Part shown: positions 38,265-49,770 of the stretch, one piece after another
Layout of the letters: each line of letters starts with the position of its first letter
How positions within the stretch are numbered: position 1 is the stretch's first letter
NCBI RefSeq assembly: GCF_000524195.1
Contig: NW_020170381.1
Location: 2,586,714-2,650,713 of the forward strand
Direction: 5' to 3'
DNA from: Echinococcus granulosus
Lineage: Eukaryota > Platyhelminthes > Cestoda > Cyclophyllidea > Taeniidae
DNA: 64,000 bases
Made by a program: the position numbers and the translations under genes
Notes under the pieces: model-generated
Databases searched by the model: none
What the model saw: only the letters and a program-made list of their open reading frames with translations
What the model was told of the DNA's origin: nothing

Positions 38265-39916
38265 ATGCATGTCGCTAATTTCCTCCTGCTCAACCTCCTT
38301 TCAACCTATCATGCACATGCCTGGTGGAGTCACGAATGCTGCAAGTGCCCTGATCTGGACGATGACGGCTCCTTCTTCATCAACTTCACTGGAGGTATTG
38401 ACGAAGGAGACGCACAGGAAGCTAAACCGGCTAGTCTATCGAAGGAAAAGAGAGAACTGCTTGACCTTCAAAACGACTACCGTCGACGGGTTGCTAGGGG
38501 CCAAGTGCCTGGGCAGCCATCCTCCTCAAAAATCCACGATCTCGTGTGTTTCTTTTCTCACCATTGTCTCATATGTACCAGCTAAGTGCAGGTTGAATAA
38601 TTATTAAGGTACAAACGATTTCAAATGGTAAATAGGACGCCTTTCAGTCAGATTAATTTACCCCTTTATGAGCATGCATTAAAATCCTAAAAAGGTTGTT
38701 AATCAGGAGTCAGTTTACGCTTCTCTCACTTTTTAGCAATGGAGTGCAGAGTTGGAGGCTTCGGCCCAGAGACATGCTGATACCTGTCAATTCGCTCACG
38801 ACAGCAACGAAGCACGTAGAACGGCTAAGTGGGACTGGGTGGGACAGAACATTGCTTACTCGTCCAGCGTAGCCGAGTGAGTGAAACTGTTGCAGGAACA
38901 TTTAATATTTCCTGTCCTAATCGGTAGCCTACTGAAGCAGTCTTCTACCTTTGAAATCAAACGATAAACTACAAACTGTACAGCATTTTTCTAAAGGAAT
39001 GTCGAAATGTGGTTCAACGAATACAAGGACTACAACTACCGTTCCAACTATTGCAGTGGTATCTGCGGACACTATACACAGGTATGTTTCATTCTTTTGT
39101 ATCCTGGCCCTAGTAAGACAAAATCTTACACCCAGAGATTCAAAAGAGGCAATACATTCCTGTCTAGAGTAGCATACCAACTCTTCGCTGAAGTCGCCAC
39201 AAGCCACAGAGGGGCTGGGGGGTACTAGCATGTCTTAAAAGCCATGCCGCCGAATAGAACTACAATCTGCAGCGACAGAAGTACTCGCGTAGATAAACGC
39301 ACACCTGTACATTTCATTATGGGCGGTAAATCTCTTCCTTTGAATGCGACTTCATGAACTCTAAATGACAAAAATCCACCCACTGATAGGTTTTGTTTTC
39401 ATGATAAGAAACTACTATATTATCAAACCGAGAAATGCGCCACCAAGGCTGCATAAGGGTGTCATCCTGTGTCAAGTGGTAATGACCATTAGCCTTTGCT
39501 AATCCTCTTGCTGCACGCTTCAGCTCGTATGGGCGAACACCACGCACGTCGGCTGTGGGGTAAGCAGATGCAACTTCCACGGGTTTGATGCAGTCTACGT
39601 GGTCTGTAACTACGGTCCGGGGTAAGAGGAGCTTTTTACACTTTATTGCAGTTTAAAGGTCTTGACAATACTGCTTAATAATAGAAGAAAAGTGGGGGAA
39701 ATTAAATGGATCTGGTGAGACAGAAGATGCTTTCTAAGTCATCCATGTATCCACTATTCGAATTCATCTACCTTTGAAAACCACAAGCCTCTGCAACTTG
39801 AATGCTTACGATATCGGGTCGAGATACTAATCTTTTATGAAACCACATATTTTGCGCACTAACTAAGGTATTAATATCTTTTTAGTGGGAATTTCAATGG
39901 CCTTCGACCATATTAA
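38265..39916 (+). CDS. Secreted CAP-superfamily (SCP/TAPS, venom allergen-like) protein
   Basis: Secreted CAP proteins are abundant in parasitic worms and bind lipids or act at the host interface; the role of this one is not known. Exons 38265-38543, 38737-38876, 38997-39081, 39524-39621 and 39886-39916 join in matching phases to give 210 residues. Residues 1-19 are a signal peptide (MHVANFLLLNLLSTYHAHA). An unusual Cys- and acid-rich lead follows (HECCKCPDLDDDGS). The CAP domain then shows LLDLQNDYRRRVARG, IHDLQWSAELEASAQRHADT, CQFAH, WVGQNIAY, EMWFNEY, GHYTQLVWANTTHVGCG (CAP signature 1, residues 164 on) and YVVCNYGPGGNFNGLRPY (signature 2), ending there. The His and Glu residues of the CAP cavity are present. 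Conserved Cys are kept, so a secreted disulfide-bonded, group 1 type protein is likely. The donor of exon 1 (CTC|GTGTGT) is weak; the others are ordinary. Confidence 0.93.
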
Positions 39917-40096
39917 GGTATTAAGGTGAGTCAAATCAGACATTTTTTCCTTTGAACATCCTTTAACTGGTTAAGTTCAGAGGTAATTAAACACACTACT
40001 TAAAAGCCCATAGCCTAATATTTCATTAGTGAAGTTCTAAGATGTCACACTAAGAAACAATGTTTAATTAATAACTAGTCTTCTACAATCGAAAGA

Positions 40097-40102
40097 AATA
40101 AA
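40097..40102 (+). terminator. Poly(A) signal AATAAA of the CAP gene
   Basis: Overlapping AATAAA hexamers (gaaataaaataaac) about 180 bases after the stop codon at 39916. Confidence 0.5.
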
Positions 40103-41407
40103 ATAAACATTTAATTAACCATCTGTAAATGACAAGAATAAAGAATGGCTGGAAGACTTTTCCAAAGAATAAAAAGGTATCAAGAGCAATATGTGGGTGT
40201 TGGATAAACGACTTTTTGATTTGATTCAGATCCTGCGATGACTTCATCTGAAATCACTAGATGCGATAATGGATTTGCTTGTATATGTTGTGATGTTTTA
40301 AATAAAACCCACACTTAAGTTACAGCGGCCTCATGAGATTTTAAACCCTTACGCCAAGAATTTATTGAGACTATTGCAAAAAATCAGACAACTTGTGGCT
40401 TTGTCATGGGGAGGGCAGAAGTACCTAGCAAATTGGCACCACTTGCATGAATACGATTTTCGGCAAACGAAAGACCTGCCTTTTGGCCCACTTTGAGTGC
40501 GTTGCCTGAATTTGATTTAGCAAATAAGTTGAATGGCAAATTAAAATGAAAGCAGAATTGCCTACTTATGACAAATAAGCATACGTCGAGTCATATCATT
40601 CCATCATAAAATCTGACTAAATTGAAAATAATGGCGCTAAAAGAACTTATCAAGACGTTAAGCTGCTAGTTTCTATTGTTGCAAATAGCTTTGCGTTAAG
40701 GAAAAAATCACTCACAAAAATTGCGTTAATACTATGCATGAGAAGTTGTATTTGGTGGCAGTGTATCTCACATGGATTTGATGATTTCTGCTTTTCAGAT
40801 TTGAAGTTGAGCTTTCAACCTACTGATTAAAATGGCAAAAGGCAAACTTAAGTTTCAGAGTCCCTTTCATTGGAATAATTTGACTAGAGTCTTAAACAGT
40901 GATTTCGGGACTCGAAGGATGCAAGTAGGTATTAAAGTTTGTAATCCAATGCAGCACTTCCAACTGAGATGCTCATTAATAGGGCATAATGTTTGGAACA
41001 AAAGGGGCAAAGTGCGTAGTAACTGGCCAGCGTGTTTGAAAACACGTTTCCCTTTGTGATAGCACTGACAACCAGAGACAGCACTCCGCCTGTTTAAGCG
41101 TAGAATGCATTGAGGATTTATCCCTGAGTCGGATAAAGAATTGGAAACGAACTGCGCAGCTAAAACGTTGGATTTAAAAAGGTAAAAAAATGGTTCTTTC
41201 AAAATTTTCAGCGCATTTGCTTGTGGTGGAAGATGTTTCTTTGTACAAAATCCTTTAAAAAATGAAAATGAAATAATTTCATACCTCTTTTACATATATA
41301 GGAAAATAAGGTATAGTGACCTTCGTGAGGTTTTCGCAAACTTTAAATTGAAAGTTGGAAAAAAATTTTAAAATACGCATTTTAAGGCGTTTGAATAATT
41401 ATCACTG

Positions 41408-41591
41408 TATAGCCCCGAGAATTCTCCAAAAAAGAAGGACGACATAACAAGCAGACAGAACATTCATATTCGACATGCGGTAGGGCTGGGGCTGCTGACA
41501 TGCCCTGGAGGCCAACCCACCAGACAAATGTAAAGTGGCAGAGCACCTATGTGGCACCTTTACCACGCCGAGATTTAAACAATCAGCCAAC
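41408..41591 (+). repeat. Unclassified interspersed repeat, copy 1
   Basis: About 180 bases sharing ordered blocks with copies at 42236 and 49584: gaattctcc..., gaaggacgacataac, gctggggctgctgacatg, ccctggaggccaaccca, and cacctttaccacgccgag followed by aaacaatc. The frame across it on the minus strand is not a recognised protein. It could be a SINE or the end of a longer element. Confidence 0.6.
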
Positions 41592-42284
41592 GTATTACAA
41601 AGCCTCTCTAGTCTTTTCAGTGTCGTCCTTGACGCTCTCTGTGGTCGAACCTCCACGCCAGACGTAGTCTGTGCTGTAAGGAAAAACACCCACGAATCAT
41701 CTGCACAGTCATAGAATTTCCATGCCACTTGACCTCACAGTCACTGAACCACCTTGGCAATTCCAGTGAACCTGGATTTTCGTTCTGTGGGGAAACTGTA
41801 TTAAGAAATGAAGAAATGTGCTGACCATCTCGTAGTTTTGTGGGGAAATTGCTTAAAGTCTTTTCCTCCTTGCTATTAATTTTTCACTTTAGTACTGCCA
41901 AGCTATATCTGTCTACTTGGGTTCTCTCCAGCTAGCGGGAGAGGTGGTGGAGGTATCGCGTATTCACATAGTTGACATTTTCATTCAAGTAAGGCAGACA
42001 GCTTCGTGGGAAAACGATTGCACAATGGTTCACTCTCAGTGTCGGTTTATTTATTAATAGCTTTCCTGCAGATCACGGGACTAAGGAAATTGCTAGGAGC
42101 AGACGCCATTTTTCAGCTCTTCGGTTAAGGGTCGTCACCGATTCTCACATCTGCAGCCTATGTACTTCTGCATTAAGCAATAGAAATCAGAACAATCATC
42201 CTTTAAGATAGAGATTTCTTTCAACTGCCACCAATGTAGCGCCCCAAGACTTCTCTGAAGTCGACAGGAGACATAATATTAAGG

Positions 42285-42286
<2 letters not shown>

Positions 42287-42325
<39 letters not shown>
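42287..42325. repeat. AT dinucleotide microsatellite
   Basis: An uninterrupted run of about 19 AT units reaching the left edge of the assembly gap. The true length is unknown because the gap begins inside it. Confidence 0.95.
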
Positions 42326-42425
42326 NNNNNNNNNNNNNNNNNNNNNNNNNNNNNNNNNNNNNNNNNNNNNNNNNNNNNNNNNNNNNNNNNNNNNNNNNNN
42401 NNNNNNNNNNNNNNNNNNNNNNNNN
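42326..42425. other. Assembly gap (100 N)
   Basis: Exactly 100 N bases, the conventional placeholder for a gap of unknown size. Frames shown across it are meaningless. Confidence 0.98.
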
Positions 42426-45104
42426 GACATCAGTAGAGACTGGGGCTGGTGACATGACCCAGAGGTCAGCCCACTCAGCAAAGGCATAATGGCGCACACC
42501 TTAGTGACCCCTCTACCAAAAACGCGAGTCAAACAATCTAGGTATTACACATGATTTGCCTCGAAACAGTAACTTTAGCAAGCAAAAAAAAGCATAAATC
42601 CCAATTTTACACAATTTCGAAATTCTGTTCTTTTGATTAGAGTTATTGCCCGTGGTAACCATCTCAGTTCCACATAAGTAAAAGGCAGTAAATCAGTTTA
42701 GGAGAGGTTCCTACGTTCACTAGGCCGCGGGAAATGACACTCCGTTTTTGCATAAAATCAAACCAAGAATTTTTAGGAGTCCAAAGGGTCCAGATGAATG
42801 AGCATGAAGCACATTAAAAAAGTGCAAGCAAAATAGTTAAACAAGAGCCGTTTAGTGCAAATAAAATCGCTAGTCTTCTGCCAACCGGCCTTGCCCCCTT
42901 TGCCTTCCTTTACACCTTCCGCTGGTCTGAAGTGAAGGCAGTAGTAGTGGCGTCTCTGTACGAGCATAATTAAGAGAAGCGACTCCACCAAACGGTGTCA
43001 TGATACCGAAGTCCAAGCAAAAGTGACCTCACAAGGGCAAATAGATTAAAAATATACGGCTGCCCAAAGATAAGACAAAGCTATTGGATCCTCCGGGTTA
43101 CCCATTGTCGTCTCGTCACCAAGGCACAAGTTGAAGGATGATCAAGTTATTCCAAAATATACGGTCTCCTGAGTTGTGTGATTTTTGTACACGGTGGCAA
43201 GTAAACACCCAATACGGTACCTCTCTGATTTGAGGCTGGTTTGCATGACTCTTGGTAGTAGCAACATGCATGGACTGGTGGTGCAACCACCTCTGCGATC
43301 TTGGCAATGCGGCATTGCATACACTTAGTAGGCTCAACCTAGGGTCAGCACACACCAAGTATGCTGGAGGAATTGTCGATCTGAAAACAGACCAACACGC
43401 TCCTATACTGGCATAACACCACAAGAGGACGCAAAACAAGCCATTGTGGGTGGGTTGGACAGAAAACTGCCCTTATGGACAGTGTTGTCAGATAAGCCAG
43501 CACGCGTCACCTCTCAAGCTTCACGTAACTCCATGACACTTCGCCTCAATCACCTATCCTGCTGCCCTGCCAGTTGTCTCACCTCCATCTTTGCACAAAT
43601 ATGTGCTTCATCTCTTGCAGTGTATTTTTTGGGCACATTTCTTTTAAACTGTGTAATCATTTCCTTGTGTTTGTAGATTGTGCGCTTATGACTCGATTCA
43701 CTCACCCCCATGGTGAATCGGGAGATAAATCCAAAAGGTGTACAAAAAGGTTTGTTGCTTTGTCTTAGTACCTTACCCAACCCGCTAGAGGCTCTTATTT
43801 GTGATTTTAAGATCACATATTCCATGGCTACCAGCAAAACAATGGGCAAATACGGGCATTACCTGCATTAGAGCATACCTCACTGCCCTTTCCACACCAC
43901 TTTGACACTGAGTATTCGCAATGCTGTAGCAACTGTAATCCGAAAAAAAGTCCTCCGTTCCACTCTCAACCGAGAGGATGGTAATTGTAACCTGGTAGCC
44001 ATTTTCTGCACCACTTCTCTGTCACACGATTCTCTCCTTTCTTTCTGCAGTGGTAAAGCTAACAACTAACGACTCTATTGGAATTTTCAGCCCAAATTTC
44101 AGCTGCACTCTCCTTCTGTCAATCTCATCGATGCGGGCGATCGTGGTTCTCAACTCCTGGTTTCCCATTTGTCGCCTTTCACGTTTCTGCATCTTTGGTT
44201 TCAATTCTCCCAATCACTGCTTGCAGTACTCATAAATTCGCGTTTGCTTCCTTTCCTCACAGTTGCACTTTTCACATTTTGACAAATAAATTTAATTCTT
44301 ATCAGTGAACATTTGTGTCGACCTTTACCTATAAAGTGGAGGTCGTAATTCACGCAACTCCTTAAAATCTAGCAAACGAGTGCCCTTTGACTGCGCAAAA
44401 GTCTGTCACCCACGTTGAGTCCACTCGTGAAAAAGTTCTTGCACCGCATTGAGCCAATATTTCTGCTCGATGGAGGATCTTAAGTAACCCCCAATTTTCA
44501 AATTTTGGGTGGCGCACTATAGCCCAGGAGTCCTAAAAACCCCTGCGGCTGAGCGACTAAGCTAGATTACCCCTCAATCATTTTTCCTCCGAACTTGTTG
44601 ATGAAGAGATGGGGTCAACGGTTATTGCATAAAGAGAACCACCTTCTCTGTCCCAATAAGCCTACTGAATACGTATTTCACTATTCTGTAAACTTTCTGA
44701 GAAATTTCCCTTCTTATCAGCTTAGACCTTAAATACAGGATCTCTAAGTGGACCAAATGCAGATCAATAAAGACGGTCAGATCTGAAACAGAATCAAGGT
44801 GTGTGTTTGGTTGCAAAAAAAACGGTACGGCTAGACACTTAACCAGTAAACCTATTATGACTAACGAGGCCACTCACACATTCAGTAATAATGGGGCCTC
44901 TGATTGATAAAACCATTGCGGACCTAGCCGTGAGGAGTATTTGTTCTGGTTACAATGGCGACAATTAAATGTGATCAACTTGAGCCTAAACATTCGCCTT
45001 TGTTAAATAGAAAAGAATGGACTAAGAGGTACCTTATTATTGTATATTTAGAAGCAAGTGCACAGTTGTAATGAAAGGACGAATGACTTGGATCCATCGA
45101 AAAA

Positions 45105-48100
45105 TTATAATTCCTCGTGTCCCAATGGACGTCCATAGTTAAGAGCCTGGCTGCCCACAAACAAGCTATGATGCTCCAACACCTCCTTCTCTTGCAGTTT
45201 TCCATCCTGCAATTAAATAAACAACATTAACCATCTTAATCCTTACGTTGCTGGTTTGAACCGAGTAGAAGAGTCAAAAAATACCTTGTTGTCGTCAGCG
45301 TGGTAGATGAGGTGCTTTGTCTCTGCTTCGACAGGGTCGTAGTCGGTGGGCATGATCCATTCACCGATCTCCTGGCGGTCTAAGCGCTTGTCACCGTTTC
45401 TGTCGCGGTGCTTCAGAAACTGCTCCTTCTCCTTCTGACCCCAGTCGTCCAATGGAGCCTTTGGATCAAACGGTCGGCCGTAGGACTTTGCCAAATCAAC
45501 TAACGGCGTAGAGGGAATAGGACAATAATAATAAATCCAACTGCAACATCTCGACGTCACAAATGCGTCCCAATTAGCAAGCAACATGAATTCGATGTAA
45601 TGGGCGTTCCTCCTTTCAAAAGAGCAAACACTGTGAAAGTCAGTCCATACGCTAAAGTCTATCCAGATCATACATATTTTGAGTTGTAATACTGAACTGG
45701 TGCTTAAAAAACTGATTTTGCTTCCAATCATTGACATCAAAACACAAAGGAAGATTGAAGAGAATCATTCATGCAAAAGTCAAGGGAAAGCTTCGTTTGT
45801 ACATCACAGCATACATGCCTGGCATGCAAAAATGAGCATCGTGAATGCTCACCGATTGCTAATCGCAGTCTAACAAAGACATACCAAGATATTCCTCAAT
45901 CGAGATGTAACCATCGTGATCTGTGTCTACGCTGCCTAGTGTTTCCTGAAGGTAATGGGAACGCATTTATTTTATATTTCAACTCCCCAAGCCGTTTTCA
46001 TTTAAGGGAAAGGTGTGACACCTTTAGCAACATGTGGTGTCCTTTCAAGCAATTGGTGCTTGGAAAATGCGTGCGCCAATAAATTTATGCATATGGTGTC
46101 TTCGTAGGAAACACAACCCGAACTCAGAGCTAAATAAAATGAATTAAAAGGTAGAAAGTAACTTCAATGGCATGGCTTCTTAAGCATTCTAACGATTAGT
46201 TCTAAGGTTTTTGAGGAATTGATGGTCTCGAACTGATTCGAGAGGCAACTAGAGTGTAAAAATAGCTCATACCACAAAATATATTGTTTATCGGTGTTAT
46301 TCGCAATGACACATCACTCTAGTTGATGAAGTGAATCGCCTACCTCAATGACAACGTTTCGCATTCGTGGGTAATCTTGGGGGTGGAGGAATGCCGAGTA
46401 CTCGTCCAGACTGAGCTTGTTGTCAAAGTTCATGTCGGCAGCATTCCAACGGCGTTCGTCATCGCGCTTCATCTTAATGTACTGCGCCTGGCGCTCGGGA
46501 TCAGAGGAAATTTCTGTGAAGAGAGCCGTACGGTTAGATCGCATGCTGTCTATCGCGATTAGTTAACTCATTGCATAAAATACGTGATTTCATACTGAAT
46601 ACCAAAAAACTACGTTCTTTCATGATTATAATAGTTTAATTGTAACAGAATCCCTTCTACTTGACTTATTTAATATTTTACTGATTTCCAGAACCTAAGA
46701 CCTCAATCGCCTTTCCGGAGGTAAAGTGAATCAGTGTCTTACCCTATATCATTTATTTATCCACATTTACGATACCAAAGCAGCTGTAAGTGCACTGGCT
46801 AACAAATGACAGCATCGATCCTATTAGAGCACAAGAAATAGAGTCAAATTAATCACTAGAATTTAAAAATACGCTTTTAATTATGGCCTCAGGTGAGACA
46901 TAACACATTATCCGACAGCCAATCTTGTTCAGTGAATTTTAACCCAATAGATACAACGTGGCCATGTCCAGCACGGTTGACCTATTTATGGCCAATGCGC
47001 AAGTAGGGGACAGGAAGCCGACTAGCACGCACAAATTCGTGGGGACCTGGGGCAACCAATCAGCCAGCAGTGTGCATCTGGAATGACGCGGACCCATGCC
47101 ACGTTGGCATATTCTGATTAGGAATTGCTGGCATACATTGCATCTTAAAATTTATGGTACTAAGGTGTAGGCACATGTAATTTTCTAGCACAAGACACAG
47201 AAGTTTGGTCATATTTTGAAACTGATTTATGGCTAAAGTGTCATTCTGATAATGGTGAAATGATATCCCTTTCGTAAATGAGTGGCGGAGAACTAGTGCT
47301 TCATACACCCCTGGATATTTAATGTTATGAAACATTTTAAAAGGGTTCCCGAGACAGATGTTCATGTTTGGATAAGAGCCATATACTTAAGAATAAAACA
47401 AAACACATGAAGAAACACGAAGTACAGGAACTCTAGGCCTACATTCCTGACTGAACTGCAGATAACTCCCAAAAATCGAGTAAAATATCAATTCCAAAAC
47501 GCAAGGATGGATTGAAGGAATAAGCATACATAAATTGTACACTAAGAGAAGATTTCGGTCAATTCAAAATAAAAAAATTGTGCATCAGCACAAAAATCTA
47601 TGTGGGTTGATATGGTGGAAACGATTAGCGGTGAAGTTGATAGTCTAAATGGCTCATATGCTGAGGTTTTTGATAGGTCAAACAACATAGATGCTCGCTA
47701 ACAAGAGATGCTTGCATGAATTTAAAGGCCCTAATTTGGCTAGCATTCAACAGTCAGCCCAGAGGTAAAATAAATAAATGCGATTAAGTGAACTGCAGAT
47801 GAAACCAATTATTACTTATGAGTGATCCCTAAGGGCAAGACGGTAAGGGACTGTGGACTTAAGTTTAGTTATGAAAAATTTTTGGCACAGACCCTAGGTA
47901 TAAAAGAAACAAGATGAAGTTAATACTACCCGCTTCCAAACAGAATTAATAATACATACCGTCTTCGACACCATAAGTTCTCTCTAAATAATCCCTCCAA
48001 GCCAGTGGCTCGTTTTTGTTCGCGTTAAGATTCTTCCAATGCCGATTAGCATCAGCCCGAAGAGCGGTTTTAGACACGAAAGATATCCACCGCTTTAACT

Positions 48101-48435
48101 CGGTTTCAGCAATAGCATTGTCACCATCCTGATCAATTTTCTTAAAGATTTGACTGAATTTCACAATCAAAACACAATTAAGGCACTTGCGTAAGGCGTT
48201 CCTGTGATTCCTTATCAGTAAGCTTGTCGAATTCAGCCGCCAACTCTTTGCCAAGGAATGCTTCGTGATCAAACTGAAGGTTGTGTAACTCAGGATTATC
48301 TTCGTTATGGTCGTGTTCACTTAACTCCTACGTGAAGTTGCAATAAAGTTTTAATTAACATACCCTTCGTTCAGGATGAGGCTTGGCTTGCGCAAAGAGG
48401 AGGGGAATCAGCAGCGTCAGAATCAGGCACTTCAT
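45105..48435 (-). CDS. CALU: Calumenin/reticulocalbin (CREC family) ER calcium-binding protein
   Basis: A low-affinity Ca2+ buffer and chaperone partner of the secretory pathway. Exons, right to left: 48435-48364, 48327-48191, 48153-47960, 46513-46344, 45945-45885, 45499-45285 and 45206-45105. They give 316 residues; human calumenin has 315. Residues 1-17 are a signal peptide ([17 protein letters not shown]). Family landmarks follow: HEAFLG, then six EF-hand loops: [24 protein letters not shown] (degenerate); [24 protein letters not shown] (canonical); [24 protein letters not shown] (canonical, split by the last intron). The end is [19 protein letters not shown], and HEEL is an ER-retention signal. 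Two introns are tiny: 36 nt (48328-48363) and 37 nt (48154-48190). The latter starts with GC, not GT (AC|GCAAGT to ttcag|T); only that junction restores the frame (RLT|QIFKKID). HEEL makes reticulocalbin an equally good name. Confidence 0.95.
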
Positions 48436-48469
48436 GACGTCGAACTAAGGTGTCGACAAGGCCAAGCTG

Positions 48470-48476
48470 ATTTATA
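48470..48476 (-). promoter_or_regulatory. Possible TATA box of the calumenin gene
   Basis: TATAAAT on the minus strand 35 bases before the start codon. This leaves room for only a very short leader. A trans-splice acceptor (accttag) 9 bases before the ATG is the competing reading. Confidence 0.2.
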
Positions 48477-49583
48477 TTGCGCACTATGCAGGTGCAACCA
48501 ATACCTAACAAGTGTCGATAAACATAAACAAAACATAACCTTTGATTTTGAGCTTGTCAATAACGTTACCGTAATTTTATGATTTTAGTGACTAACTATA
48601 TGTTAGCATTTGCGGCTGTAAAAAACCAGGCACTTGATCTCGTATTATCAGTGTTAACTGATATAATGTTTTTTTGCGTTTTGCACGCATCCACCTTATA
48701 TTACTACAAAAAAAGGTTATGATTTGTGACTTTGCGATTATGCATTATTCATACGATTGGCATATACACCAGCACTATGGCTATTAATGGCTCTATATCA
48801 ATAAATTTCATTTGTCTGATTGCATTACACCTTACTCTATTATATCCCACATCGTAATATATGATTGGCACATTGATCACCATTCAGAATCATCGTATTT
48901 CGCTTTTGCGACTTTGGCTTTAGCAAATTAGTAATTTAGTTAATGGTCTAATGCAAAAAGTGGAAGCTACCCGTATTTGAAGTGTAGTAAACATAAATTG
49001 CATAACGTCGGTCTCTCATCACCAACACAGCGAATCGTATGAACAGGAAGTTTCATAGTTACATTATTTGCGAACGATAAAAGTTTTTGCATACTTAGCC
49101 AATAATAACTCTTGGCATCATCAAATCTACTTTAACCACGGTCAGAGTTAAATGCTCTTCGATGCCCGCGTTACTCATCTACACCAAATGTTTGTTCAGT
49201 TAGATTAAAATTCCGCGATTGCTGTAAGAATTTATTGCGTTTTACTTGGGGGTGTTTGCTATGCATTATCGATGTTATTCATATGGGTCGATTTTGCATA
49301 AGATTTGACCTTTGATATCACTTCCGCTTCCATTGTTACAGACTTAATTACGTAATTAGGACTTTTCGGAAACTATGGTGGTCGAGTTATATTTGAAGAC
49401 GTTTCGATAAATGTATGGAGAGGTTGGGAGGCTATTTGCTTTGGGAGACACAAATATGGCTCCATGCCAACAGTACGGCAGTAGGACTTCTGTACGCTCG
49501 CAAAAATCATGAAATTAAGTTTGTATTAAATCTAAATGTCACCTTGCCACATCGTCAATTCCCATTTTTCCTCATGATCATAC

Positions 49584-49770
49584 CCGCAGCACCCTGAAAA
49601 TTCCCTGAAGACGAAGGAGGACATAATACTCAAGCAGGATATGTATCGTCGACCTACAGATGTGATTGAGGCTACTGGTATGACCCACAGGCCAGGCCGC
49701 CCGGCAGAGAAACAATGGAGGAACCCCTAGGTGGCTCTTTTACCAAAACTGAGAGTTAGCCAAACAATTG
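49584..49770 (+). repeat. Unclassified interspersed repeat, copy 3
   Basis: Shares with copies 1 and 2 the ordered blocks aaaattccctgaag, gaaggaggacataatac, ggctactggtatgaccca, ggccaggccgcccggcag, ctaggtggctcttttacca and aaactgagagtt followed by caaacaatt. Same orientation as the others. Substitutions throughout indicate an old family. Confidence 0.6.

Larger units (their letters stand above)
42236..42538 (+). repeat. Unclassified interspersed repeat, copy 2, interrupted by microsatellite and gap
   Basis: Begins gcgccccaagacttctctgaag and agacataatatt, is broken by an AT run and 100 N, and resumes with gactggggctggtgacatg, acccagaggtcagccca and ctctaccaaaaacgcgag. It has the same block order and orientation as copies 1 and 3. 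Confidence 0.6.
40103..45104. other. Intergenic region between the CAP and calumenin genes
   Basis: About 5 kb with two copies of an interspersed repeat, an AT microsatellite and an assembly gap, all listed separately. From 43100 to 44300 the base composition is more even and several mid-length frames lie on both strands without a recognisable domain. That part may be a decayed mobile element, but I cannot show it. Confidence 0.4.

Noticed and set aside
42221..42532. Reading frame across the N gap with a Tyr-Ile repeat
   Set aside because: It is a translation of the AT microsatellite plus placeholder N bases inside a repeat copy, not a gene.
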